Below, in pieces: positions 1-9,300 of a DNA stretch of 64,000 nt; position 1 is the stretch's first letter; each line of letters opens with the position of its first letter. The stretch covers positions 186,001 through 250,000 of the forward strand of contig NZ_SJSY01000073.1 of NCBI RefSeq assembly GCF_004352915.1, read 5' to 3'. The notes below the pieces were generated by a model. That model saw only the letters and a list, made by a program, of their open reading frames with translations, did not search any database and was not told the DNA's origin. The position numbers and the translations under genes are program-made. The DNA is from Flavobacterium zhairuonense. GTDB lineage: Bacteria; Bacteroidota; Bacteroidia; Flavobacteriales; Flavobacteriaceae.

Positions 1-58
1 TGTGGATTTACAGTAAATATAAGGTAAATTCTACAAAAAAAAGGTGAGTCTAAAAATT

Positions 59-2401
59 TTATCTTTTTAAACTAAAATGGCCTTTAGCGCTTTTTCCATC
101 AACAAAAATAAGCGTAAACCAATAATCATCTGAAGGCAATTGTTCTCCATTAAAGATTCCGTTCCAGCCCGTACTGTTTTGATTCATTTGTTTCAAAAAT
201 TTTCCGTAGCGATCAAAAATGCTTATAGTGTAATTTGGCAATTGATCTATGTTTTTAATTGCCCATAAATCATTATAACCATCACCATTTGGTGTGAAGA
301 ATCTTGGATAATCTAAGACGTAAAATAAAAATCTGTTGGAAAGTCCGCAACCATTTTTATCCCGAGCTACAGCATAATACGCTCCCGGAGCCACTCCTGT
401 AAACTCTGGGTTATCTTGGAAAACATTTCCATCTAATGAAAATTCATAGTTTCCAGAACCAGTGTATTTTATTAAAACCGAATTATCAACTCCTGAGAAA
501 TCTTTTACGACAGCTTCTGTAATGGTAGCTGGTTCAGATTGAACTACTTTGAATTTTTTTGTTTTCGGGCATCCATTTGCATCAGTTACAGTGACTGAGT
601 AATCTCCAGGTGCATTTACCGTCATTGAATTTGAAGTGCTGTTTCCAGGAGTCCATGAGTAACTAGTAAAACCGGTTGCAACAGAAAGAATAACATCACC
701 ATCTTTGCAAATGTATTTTGATTCATCTTCAAAATTTGGCGGATCAAAGGTGTTTACAACAAGAGTAACGGGTGAAATATTGTAGCAATCAGGTCCGTTT
801 ATGATTCGAGCATAAATTGTTTGAGTAAATGCGACAGTATTTTTGAAGATATTTGGCAATACATTTGTTTCTGTTACTGCGTCGTTGCTATTTAAAAAAT
901 AATGCACTTCCATACCTGCCGGTAAGCCTGCAATTAATTGCGGTGTAGTTTGAGCGTTAAGATCAAATTGATAAAGGCCATCTTGAACGCCATCTTCGTC
1001 ACATGTTTTAACTGGATTTTGAGATGCTATTGTGTTATTTGAAATCTGAAGTTTTACTTCAGCAATTTTAAAGCAACCGAATTTGTTTTCAATTCTTCCA
1101 AAAACAATTTGATTAACGCTCTTATTGGTATATTTTTCAGGATTTGCAATCGGATTTGTTTTGGATTGGGCATCTGCTAAAGTTTCATAATAGCCGTTGT
1201 TTGTAATGTCAGGCGCATTGTTTTTAATCAGATTATCGGCTTTTTTTAAATTGAAAATGCTAATTCCATCAGTATTGTCATCACATTGAACCAATGATGT
1301 GTTGGTGTAAAGAATCTCAGGAGCATAATCAATTTTTATTTCTCCTTTAGCGACGCAAAGTGTTCCAATAACAGAAGCCTCTACATTGTAAGTTCCGGCA
1401 TTAGTTACCTCAAAAGTAGAATTTGTACCAAGTATAGATGCTGGGTCATCCTTTTTGTACCATTTAAAAGTATAATCACTAGCACTTAATTTAGTGTCTA
1501 AAAGTACTTTTTCTCCAAAACATGCTGGATTATTTCCTGCAATTGTGCGGTCTTCGCCTAAGGAAATACTAGAAGTAAAACTTCCTGCTTCAAGGAAAAT
1601 TGCCGATTCTAGATTTCTATTTCTATCATCAGCCATTACCATTTTTACATGATATGTTTTTCCAGCGGTTACTGTAGTTTGAGCTGTCATGATTTTTGTT
1701 TGACCAGCATAATTAACAGGGCTAGTGTTATTGTTTAAGCCATTAAAGTAAGTCTCATTTGAAGCGTCGCAACCTGTATAAGAGATACCGCCTGGTCTTG
1801 TTCCAGCTGTAATTTTAGGACGGATATTTACAGATGAAACAGGAGTATTTGTTTTGGGTATTATTGCTAGATTTTTATACGGATCTGCTGTTCCAACTTC
1901 TTTTATCAAAAAAGCAAAACCATCTGAATATTGACACGGATAATCGTACTGATATTCATTTGAAGCAAAAATATAATTAAAACTCAATGAATTTGCCGAT
2001 GCAACAAAATCAAATTCTAAAACTGTAGCATTTATAGAATGAATACCTAATATTTGGTCAAGATCAGCATCTCCAAGCCAATTTTGACTATCATTGCTAA
2101 CAAGCTCGCTAACAAATGGCCCAACTGCTGTTGATGCTGTTGATGATGCTAAAACTATTCCTTCTGAAAATGGGAAACTGCTTCCATTGCTATTAAAGTA
2201 AGCAAAACTTTGTTTTCCTGGCCTAAAAGTGTCTCCTTTTCCGGTCGAATTCGAAGCAGCTGCACATGAATTGTTAACTAAAACATTTTCAATCAGTTGT
2301 TTAGGTGTCCTTTGGTCGTCAATAGTAATATATTGCGCGTTCATTTTGATAGATGAGCAACATAAAACAATAACGAAGAGAAAAACCTTTAAATGAGTCA
2401 T
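59..2401 (-). CDS. Secreted T9SS type B sorting-domain surface protein
   Basis: A 780-residue exported protein, predicted to be anchored or released at the cell surface by the type IX secretion system. An N-terminal signal peptide (about residues 1-22) precedes a choice-of-anchor L-like region (about 35-290, starting near QLIENVL). Repetitive Ig/PKD-like beta segments follow, one of them around 570-625 with the typical PGDYSVTVTDANGC pattern. The last 80 residues are the gliding-motility-type C-terminal domain: FFTPNGDGYNDLW near residue 700, then SIFDRYGK, and a GHFSLKR end. This domain is recognised by the T9SS in Bacteroidota. The ligand or role (adhesion, matrix) cannot be told from sequence. 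It stands alone, with the ABC transporter upstream on the same strand 15 bases away. Domain assignment is firm; function is open. Confidence 0.9.
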   Translation of the reverse strand: MTHLKVFLFVIVLCCSSIKMNAQYITIDDQRTPKQLIENVLVNNSCAAASNSTGKGDTFRPGKQSFAYFNSNGSSFPFSEGIVLASSTASTAVGPFVSELVSNDSQNWLGDADLDQILGIHSINATVLEFDFVASANSLSFNYIFASNEYQYDYPCQYSDGFAFLIKEVGTADPYKNLAIIPKTNTPVSSVNIRPKITAGTRPGGISYTGCDASNETYFNGLNNNTSPVNYAGQTKIMTAQTTVTAGKTYHVKMVMADDRNRNLESAIFLEAGSFTSSISLGEDRTIAGNNPACFGEKVLLDTKLSASDYTFKWYKKDDPASILGTNSTFEVTNAGTYNVEASVIGTLCVAKGEIKIDYAPEILYTNTSLVQCDDNTDGISIFNLKKADNLIKNNAPDITNNGYYETLADAQSKTNPIANPEKYTNKSVNQIVFGRIENKFGCFKIAEVKLQISNNTIASQNPVKTCDEDGVQDGLYQFDLNAQTTPQLIAGLPAGMEVHYFLNSNDAVTETNVLPNIFKNTVAFTQTIYARIINGPDCYNISPVTLVVNTFDPPNFEDESKYICKDGDVILSVATGFTSYSWTPGNSTSNSMTVNAPGDYSVTVTDANGCPKTKKFKVVQSEPATITEAVVKDFSGVDNSVLIKYTGSGNYEFSLDGNVFQDNPEFTGVAPGAYYAVARDKNGCGLSNRFLFYVLDYPRFFTPNGDGYNDLWAIKNIDQLPNYTISIFDRYGKFLKQMNQNSTGWNGIFNGEQLPSDDYWFTLIFVDGKSAKGHFSLKR

Positions 2402-2416
2402 AGCGTAACAAATATA

Positions 2417-3253
2417 CTACAAATCTCGCTTTTTTAATAATTTATACGAGAAGTAAATGAACAAAAATGTCCAGACTAAAACGATAATGATAGAATAATA
2501 GTGTACGCCGTAGTCTTTTGTGTTTTCAACCCCAATTTGTGTTCCAATGCTTTTTATAACTGATAATCTTGTAAATGGTTCAATTATTAAATTTGACATG
2601 GCTTCTAAAGGGAAAAATTTCATAATTGTAAAACCAACAGTGCTATTAGGAAAGAGTTTGAAAATCAAAAGGCCTTTTGCAATTCCTTCAATAATATTCC
2701 AAACCAAAAGAAATCCTAAGGCAAAAGCAGATCGTTTTACTAAAATTCCCAAGAATAAACAGAACGAAAAGAATCCCGTCAGCTTTACAAAAAAAGCTAA
2801 AAGATATTCTAAATCAGAAAAGATGATTCCGAATTCATTGTATGATGAAAAAGACAAGCCAAGAATCAAACTCATGATAAAAACAAAAATCGTTGAGGCA
2901 AATGCAAAAAGCACAACCGTCAGGAATTTTGACCAGATAAATTCTTTTTTGCTCAAACCGTCAATTAGATTTTGTTTTAATGTTCCATAACTATATTCAT
3001 TAGCCATCATTGAAACAATTACAATGGCAAGAAATAATTTTAGAATAGCTGCTATATAAGTATTAAAATGCCAAATAAAAGGGAAATTGAAAATCCCCAT
3101 TTCGGCTAAATGAAATTTAAATGGCCCAATATCAAATTTTATTGAAGCAATTAATGCAATAAAAGAAAGCAGAATGAAATAAGCCAAAGTCAATATTTTG
3201 CTGGCTTTGTTTTTCCAGATTTTTTGAAGTTCTATAGAGATAAGTCGGTTCAT
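2417..3253 (-). CDS. ABC transporter permease (ABC-2 type)
   Basis: A 278-residue integral membrane protein with about six hydrophobic helices (near residues 20-38, 65-85, 110-132, 150-170, 175-200 and 255-273). It opens MNRLISIELQKIWKN, the usual start of an ABC-2 permease, with an amphipathic helix before TM1. It lies 3 bases downstream of the ATP-binding subunit gene (3257-4168) in the same direction, so the two form a two-gene exporter operon. The family exports lipids, peptides or drugs, or acts in gliding and surface assembly; the substrate cannot be inferred. The adjacent T9SS substrate downstream may be co-transcribed (15-base gap), but nothing shows a functional link. Confidence 0.85.
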   Translation of the reverse strand: MNRLISIELQKIWKNKASKILTLAYFILLSFIALIASIKFDIGPFKFHLAEMGIFNFPFIWHFNTYIAAILKLFLAIVIVSMMANEYSYGTLKQNLIDGLSKKEFIWSKFLTVVLFAFASTIFVFIMSLILGLSFSSYNEFGIIFSDLEYLLAFFVKLTGFFSFCLFLGILVKRSAFALGFLLVWNIIEGIAKGLLIFKLFPNSTVGFTIMKFFPLEAMSNLIIEPFTRLSVIKSIGTQIGVENTKDYGVHYYSIIIVLVWTFLFIYFSYKLLKKRDL

Positions 3254-3256
3254 GAT

Positions 3257-4168
3257 TTAGTTTTTTTGGATGGTGGCGTTTTTGGTTAATTCTAAAAATT
3301 GTGCTTCAAGGCTGTTTCTGCGTTTTACCAAATGATTTAAAACGATGTTTTTTGAAAATAAAAACTGATTTAAATCTGAAGCTGCTAACTCTGATTTTAG
3401 GTAAACCAAAATTTTTCCATCTTCTTCCTTAATGTGATCCACATTCGGATGATCACTTAAAATAGATTTTAAAGCGAAGTTATCTTCAGAAGAAATTTCG
3501 AAAAATCCTTCATTTGCAGACATTTCATCAACTGAGCCAGAGTATAAAATTTCTCCTTTTCGCAACACTACAACGTGAGAGCATACTTTTTCAACTTCAT
3601 CTAATAAATGGGAAGCCAATAAAATCGTTGTTCCTTGCGATGCAATTTCTTTGATTATATCACGAATTTGATGAATTCCTTGCGGATCTAAACCATTCGT
3701 CGGTTCATCTAAAATCAGGATTTCTGGATCATTTAAAAGTGCCGATGCGATCGCCAAACGTTGTTTCATTCCTAGTGAAAAGGTGCTGAATTTACTGTCT
3801 TTTCTTTCGGTCAAACCTACAAGATTCAATTTTTCCTCGATTTTAGAGTAATTGATGCTTTTAATTTTGCAGACTAATTTTAGGTTTTCTTCTGCTGTCA
3901 TATAAGGGTAAAAGTTGGGGCGTTCAATAATTGCGCCCACTTTTTTCAAGGCATCATGCGTTTGCATTTTTCCGTCAAACCATTTATAATTGCCTGATGT
4001 TTCGTTTACAACATTCAAAACAATTCCTAAAGTAGTTGATTTTCCGCTTCCGTTAGGACCAAGAATGCCGTAAACATGGCCTTTTTGAATGCTGAATGAT
4101 ACATTTTTGAGCGCTTGAATGCGTCCGTATCTTTTGCTAAGATTTTCGATAGTAAGGATGGTTTCCAA
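3257..4168 (-). CDS. ABC transporter ATP-binding protein
   Basis: A 303-residue ATPase subunit of the exporter whose permease follows 3 bases downstream. It shows Walker A GPNGSGKST (residues 37-45), signature SLGMKQ (131-136), Walker B LILDEP (151-156) and the H-loop SH (186-187), so it should be catalytically competent. The order and the C-terminal extension after residue 215 match the CcmA/NatA/DRA-type group that pairs with ABC-2 permeases. The C-terminal 80 residues probably contact the permease or regulate it. The gene starts about 107 bases from the divergent gene at 4276, so both promoters lie in that gap. Substrate unknown. Confidence 0.9.
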   Translation of the reverse strand: METILTIENLSKRYGRIQALKNVSFSIQKGHVYGILGPNGSGKSTTLGIVLNVVNETSGNYKWFDGKMQTHDALKKVGAIIERPNFYPYMTAEENLKLVCKIKSINYSKIEEKLNLVGLTERKDSKFSTFSLGMKQRLAIASALLNDPEILILDEPTNGLDPQGIHQIRDIIKEIASQGTTILLASHLLDEVEKVCSHVVVLRKGEILYSGSVDEMSANEGFFEISSEDNFALKSILSDHPNVDHIKEEDGKILVYLKSELAASDLNQFLFSKNIVLNHLVKRRNSLEAQFLELTKNATIQKN

Positions 4169-4250
4169 GGTTTTTTGGGTTTTAGTTTTTAGTATGACGA
4201 ATCAACTTCCATATTGTTACGTGAAATTTATTTTTATCACGTTATTGATG

Positions 4251-4258
4251 TAAATTTG
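4251..4258 (+). promoter_or_regulatory. Candidate -7 promoter element TAAATTTG
   Basis: The octamer fits the Bacteroidota sigma-A consensus TAnnTTTG and lies 18 bases before the ATG at 4276, leaving a very short leader. No good -33 TTG is visible at the expected 17-23 base distance, so this is a sequence match only. Confidence 0.5.
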
Positions 4259-4275
4259 TATTAAAGATATTCAAA

Positions 4276-5328
4276 ATGAGCGAGCCTTTAATGGTTTTAA
4301 AAAAACCTTCATACCCTTTAACACAACCACTTTTAAGTTATTTGGACAGATACGAGCGTATTTCGAAAGTTTCTGTTTTTTATGATGACTTATTGCGGTT
4401 TTCTGGCTCAATCAATGTGTATGACAAGAATGAAACTGATACTTTATGGATTCGCGTTTATTACAGTGAGTTTGAAAGAAATGAAATCGATCTCAACCTG
4501 AAGAAAATTTATTCGCTTTTGCATTCTGATGGAAACAGTGAAATAATTCAGTTCTTAAATATTGATGCCATTGATTATTGTACTTTCGGAAATTCAAAGC
4601 CATTCAGAATTAAAGTTCGAAATATTCTCAACGATAACTATGTACATTTTTACATTAAAAAAGCTGATGCATCCAGAATTTATGGTTTGGAATTAGAAGA
4701 TATTCTTTCCCCAGACAAAATCAATTTTTTGGTTTATAATGATACTTTGATTGAAGAACATATTATAGGAATTCCGGGTGATGTTTTTATGGATACGCTT
4801 CTGGATAAATGTACTGAAACAGAAAAAGCTCAAATTGCAAAAGAGTTTGTGAAGTTTAATGAGCGTTGCATGATACGACTTTTAGGCGATATGCGTGCGT
4901 ACAATTATGTAATTGTTCCAATTCATGATTTTGATCAAGTAGTTTACAAAATTCGCCCGATCGATTTTGATCAGCAATGTTATGAGGGAAATTTCAAAGT
5001 TTATCGTCCGCAGTTTTTCAAGGAAAATTATCCGATGATCCAGCTTATAAAAGAGAAATTAGAAGAACGTTCGATTATTCAATATAAGGATGAAGAAAGA
5101 GCGATTTTGGCAAAACGAATCCATTCTGCCGAAACTAGAATCAAAAAATTGCTGAATATAATGTGCCACGATACCATTTCGACACCAGAACATTTGAATC
5201 AGCTCAAAATGGAACTGTATCGCTATACTAATGATATGAAATTCAAAAACGCAAAATCAATGGGACACATCATGCACGCCGCCTTTGAGTTTATTACGCG
5301 TAATTTTAAAAACACTAACTTAGTTTAA
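4276..5328 (+). CDS. Uncharacterised conserved protein with kinase-like motifs
   Basis: A 350-residue soluble protein with no signal peptide or membrane helix. I do not recognise a named family. The middle carries RLLGDMRAYNYVI, in which D205 and N210 have the D-x4-N spacing of a kinase or aminoglycoside-phosphotransferase catalytic loop. About 20 residues later comes IRPIDFDQQ with D230-F-D232, resembling the metal-binding DFG/DFD segment. A clear glycine-rich loop was not found in the first half, so ATP binding is unproven. The C-terminal 90 residues are helical and charged. It is monocistronic: a TAnnTTTG element lies just upstream and a strong inverted repeat follows the stop. Existence as a gene is sure; the kinase-like reading is inference. 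Confidence 0.8.
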   Translation: MSEPLMVLKKPSYPLTQPLLSYLDRYERISKVSVFYDDLLRFSGSINVYDKNETDTLWIRVYYSEFERNEIDLNLKKIYSLLHSDGNSEIIQFLNIDAIDYCTFGNSKPFRIKVRNILNDNYVHFYIKKADASRIYGLELEDILSPDKINFLVYNDTLIEEHIIGIPGDVFMDTLLDKCTETEKAQIAKEFVKFNERCMIRLLGDMRAYNYVIVPIHDFDQVVYKIRPIDFDQQCYEGNFKVYRPQFFKENYPMIQLIKEKLEERSIIQYKDEERAILAKRIHSAETRIKKLLNIMCHDTISTPEHLNQLKMELYRYTNDMKFKNAKSMGHIMHAAFEFITRNFKNTNLV

Positions 5329-5333
5329 AAGAA

Positions 5334-5403
5334 TTTTACCATATAAGTTATATAAGTTCATAAAACAAAACTTAAATTTTCTTATATAACTTATATGGTA
5401 AAA
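5334..5403. repeat. Perfect 23-bp inverted repeat (ATATAAG word)
   Basis: Arms 5334-5356 and 5381-5403 are exact reverse complements around a 24-base A-rich loop. The arms are built from the word ATATAAG, flanked by TTTTACCA. A related but imperfect copy lies at 59863-59948. It sits between two same-strand genes and could form a long RNA hairpin acting as terminator or stabiliser. Confidence 0.9.
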
Positions 5404-5418
5404 AAATAAATCAATCTT

Positions 5419-6276
5419 ATGAAAAAATCTTTTTTAGTAGCCGTTTCCATTGTTTTATTGGCTTGTCAGCAACAGACAAATAGTAATTTCAAAACGCTTT
5501 TTTCGCTTCCGAAGAAATTAAAAGAAGTTTCGGGAATTACTTATTTTCCGGAAACAAATATGATTTATACTTTGGAAGATAGCGGAAACAAAAATGCCAT
5601 TTATGCAATAGATTCTAAAGGAAAATTAGCCAAGACCATCACAATTTCAAATGCCAAAAATGTGGATTGGGAAGATATTACAAAAGATAAATCTGGAAAT
5701 ATCTATATTGGTGATTTTGGAAATAACGACAATGAACGAAGAGATTTATGTATTTACAAAGTTGCAAAGAATCAGCTAAATAACGATTTGGCTTCCGCCG
5801 AATATAAAATCTCATTTTCATATCCAGAACAAACCGAATTTCCTCCAAAGAAAAAAGAACTATTTTATGATGTTGAAGGTTTCTTCGAACAAAACGGCTA
5901 TTTTTATCTTTTCACAAAAAATAGAAGCAAAGGTTTTGACGGAACTGCTTTTATTTATAAAATCAAAAATGCAAAAGGAACTCAAAAAGCAGTAAAAATA
6001 GGAGAGTTCAAAACCTGCAGCAATTACAATCATTGCGTATTGACAAGTGCGACAATTAGTCCCGATGGAAAAAAAGTAGCCTTGTTGAGCCACGACAAAA
6101 TTGTTTTGTTTAAGGATTTCAAAGGCGATCTATTCCATAAAGGAAAACAGACGGAATTAAGTTTAAATCACTTTTCTCAAAAAGAAGCAGTAGTTTTCAA
6201 AGACAACAACACCCTGCTAATCGCCGATGAAAAAGTCGATAAAATAGGAGGGAATGTTTATGAGTTTAAACTTTAA
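5419..6276 (+). CDS. Lipoprotein, SdiA-regulated/esterase-like beta-propeller type
   Basis: A 285-residue lipoprotein: the first residues MKKSFLVAVSIVLLAC form a short signal peptide ending in a lipobox with Cys16. After this come propeller-like repeats with motifs such as EVSGITYFPETNMIYTLEDS, VDWEDIT and YIGDFGNND. These resemble the SdiA-regulated and phytase/esterase-like families of Bacteroidota. The DWED and GDFGNN motifs could bind calcium or a metal, as in those families. It is likely membrane-anchored; whether it faces the periplasm or the surface is unclear. Substrate unknown. It is separated from the upstream gene by a strong inverted repeat and followed by a CAAAGG-type repeat array, so it is probably transcribed alone. 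Confidence 0.75.
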   Translation: MKKSFLVAVSIVLLACQQQTNSNFKTLFSLPKKLKEVSGITYFPETNMIYTLEDSGNKNAIYAIDSKGKLAKTITISNAKNVDWEDITKDKSGNIYIGDFGNNDNERRDLCIYKVAKNQLNNDLASAEYKISFSYPEQTEFPPKKKELFYDVEGFFEQNGYFYLFTKNRSKGFDGTAFIYKIKNAKGTQKAVKIGEFKTCSNYNHCVLTSATISPDGKKVALLSHDKIVLFKDFKGDLFHKGKQTELSLNHFSQKEAVVFKDNNTLLIADEKVDKIGGNVYEFKL

Positions 6277-6362
6277 GGTTCAAAGGCTCAGAGTTGCAAA
6301 GGCTCAAAGGTTATCAGTAATAAAAAAAACTTTGAACCTTTGAACCTTTGGACCTTTATACC
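6277..6362. repeat. Inverted array of CAAAGG/CCTTTG words
   Basis: The left half repeats GGTTCAAAGGCTCAGAG-like units and the right half repeats TTTGAACCTTTGGACC-like units, so the array has overall dyad symmetry. It fills the gap between the convergent genes ending at 6276 and 6368. The same word occurs at 22240-22287, 26508-26598 and 33475-33594. Confidence 0.85.
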
Positions 6363-6367
6363 TCAAG

Positions 6368-9300
6368 CTAAAAGCTATATGCCGCTCCAAAAATCAACCT
6401 TCCTGGTTCATCAGGAGATTGGAAATAGGAAATTCTTGCCGTTACAAGATTAATCGCGTTCAGCCATAATCCGCCACCATAATCTTGGTGCCATTTTCTT
6501 GAGCTTTCGCCATCAAGCCAGATTCTTCCGTAGTCAAATCCGCCAAGAATTCCGTATGTTAGTGGAGCAACAGTTTTGTGAATTTTTCCAAGAGTAAAAC
6601 GTAGATCAGAGCTTTGTGAGAAATAGGAACTTCCTAAGAAGCGCTCGTTTCTGTAACCGCGCAAGTCTGTGTCGCCACCTAAAGTCGCACCATGGTAAAA
6701 ATCAAAATTGTTGTTTAAGATTGCTTTTCCTTTAAGGAATGTAGCCAAAACTAATTTTCCGTTATGATCAATTTTATGTGTAAAACCTAAAATACTTTCC
6801 AGTGTTGGGAAATTCTGTTTAGTGTCGCTCAAATTTGTAGCCCACATTCCCGAAAGCATAAAATACATTCCGAGAGTTGGTTTTGCCACAAAATCAGAAT
6901 TTTTGAAAACATATTTTACTTTTAAACCGCCATAAGTTTGGCTGTCAAAAACATTCGGATTTACAATTCCTGGAATATCAATAAATCGGTTTTCAGTTTC
7001 TTCTACAGTCAATTTTTGAAGTATTGGCTGTATGCTGAATTCACTTCCAAAACGCCCAACATGTCTTGCTGCACCTGCAACAGTAAATTTACGAATGCGG
7101 ACTCTGTTATAATCCATTCCAAATTCGTCATCGTTGTTTACCGTTTCGTTTCCGTAGCCAAAATAGTTCATCGCAAAATTTGGCGTAGTGAGCTGTGAGT
7201 CAACATCAATTACCCATTTTCCTAATAATCCTGGAAAATGTGCTGCATAAGTTAATTCAAAACCTCCCGTTGCAAAATAATAGAAACCGTTTAAAATATG
7301 TTTTTGAGTATATGGATTTTGCTTAAAATTATTTACAGTATAATTTAAGTTAAAACCTAATTTTACGCCATCATCAGGATTATAGCCAATACTTGGCAAA
7401 CCAGAAATTACGTTATATTTAGGCTTTTCATAATTGTACAAATTCACATCATAATCGTCTGTAAGCTGTGTTTTGGTTTTAGTCCCGAGGCCTCGGGATA
7501 AATTATAGGTGTTTTCTTTTGATTTGAAATCATAAACAATCACTTTTCTGCCGTTTTCAATATTATAAGTATCGTTGTTTTGGCCACCAATCAAACGAAT
7601 TTTAATATTTGATTTATGATTTCCTTTTACTTCAAAAACATCATTGTCATCAAGTCCATAAATCCATAAATTAACGGTTTTGTCATCGGTTACTGTTTTG
7701 GTGTAAACCAAATCATCGCCTTCTTTTTTAACACGATAAACTTGAATTTCAATGCTTTTTTTGGCGTTATGATTGATTACAAATTTGTCTTTTTTATCTG
7801 TTCCAGCAATCATTACGGTACGACTTAACACATCAAAATATTCAGCAGCATATTTTTGAAGATCTCTTTTTCGGTGTTTTAATTTTTGCTTGATTTCATC
7901 TACAGTTTCGTCTTGCACTTCTTTCGGCATATTTTTAAAAGCGGCATCAATATCAGCATCAGATAAATTCTCTTGAATGTATTTTGCTTGTTCAATCCAA
8001 TCTTTTTCTTCAGCTGTTCTTAAAAATGCTAAATCAAGCGGATAAGGTTCTCTTCCAAGCCATTTTACATTGATTCTATCGCCCTTAAAAGTACGCATAT
8101 GACGAAGTGGAGGCATGTTCATTATAAGTGAAAGCAAAGCACCATCATACTTCACAAAGGCTTGATCACGGTCACGCGGAATTGGTTTGTAAATAACTTT
8201 TCCGTCTTGTTTATATTCGCCCCAGCGCCATTGATCGCTGTGTCTGTCCCAATCGCCAATCAAAATGTCAAACAAACGCGCTTTGATATATTCTTTTTGA
8301 TCAACAGAATATTTTTCATCTTTATGAAGATTCAACATCATATCGTCAGTACTGATGATGTCTGATGGATTTCCGAAACTCTTCGCATCCACATGATTGT
8401 CGGCTGGACGTTCTTCAACCATATAAAGTTGATCTCCATAACCAGCGTTAAACTCTTTTAAGCCATTTTGTTTCGGAATGTAATATAAAATTGGGTTTGT
8501 GTGCGCAAGCCCAATTTGGTCAGACATACTTCCTGTTACAAACGAAGCATAGGGATGAGAGGTTGTATAAAAATCGTATAAAAAGTTTTCTGTATATGTT
8601 TTTTCAAAATCGTTTACGATATATTGATCTTTAAAAGCGACCGATTGCAAAAATACCGTTGCGCTTTTTTTCATGGCACGCATGATGTATTCACGACCTT
8701 TTGGATCAGACATTCTTAAAGAAATAGATTGGTGGCCACCGCCTTCGCGGATAGGTTTCAAACCGCCCATCAAAGTGTCAACTGTTGCAACTTTTGCTTC
8801 GATTGGCATGCTGTAATATTTTCTGTAATGTTGCCCGAATAAAAATCGGTGAAACATACTTTTATCAGTCATGTCTTTCGTATAAATAGAAGTCGTAATT
8901 TTTGAAGGGAAATTGTTTGGAATATCGGATCCCCAATTAATTTCTTGGGCTTTTATAATTTCACGCTCAAAAAGCAGTTTTTCTTTATTGTTTTCATTTC
9001 CAAAATAAGAAACTTTTGCGTCACCGCTTTTGTATAAAGTAAGTGTTGCATAACCATTTCCTCCATACGAAAAATCATTTTCGCTGATTGCTCGTGCAGC
9101 TTCAGATTTTGACCCTGCACCACTGATAATCTGCTGAATATTTTCTTTGCTGATATATTGCAGATTGTGATCATGACCAGAAACGACAATGACATTTTTC
9201 TGTTTTTGCAAAAGCGTTTTTATTCGTTTTGCATAAATTGTATATTGTTTGTTTTGAATGTCTTGTGGATTTGCGCCAGAGGTTTTTCTCAATAAATTAA

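Noticed and set aside
2520..2990. 156-residue plus-strand open frame
   Set aside because: It is antisense to the ABC permease gene, which has clear membrane helices and a known partner.
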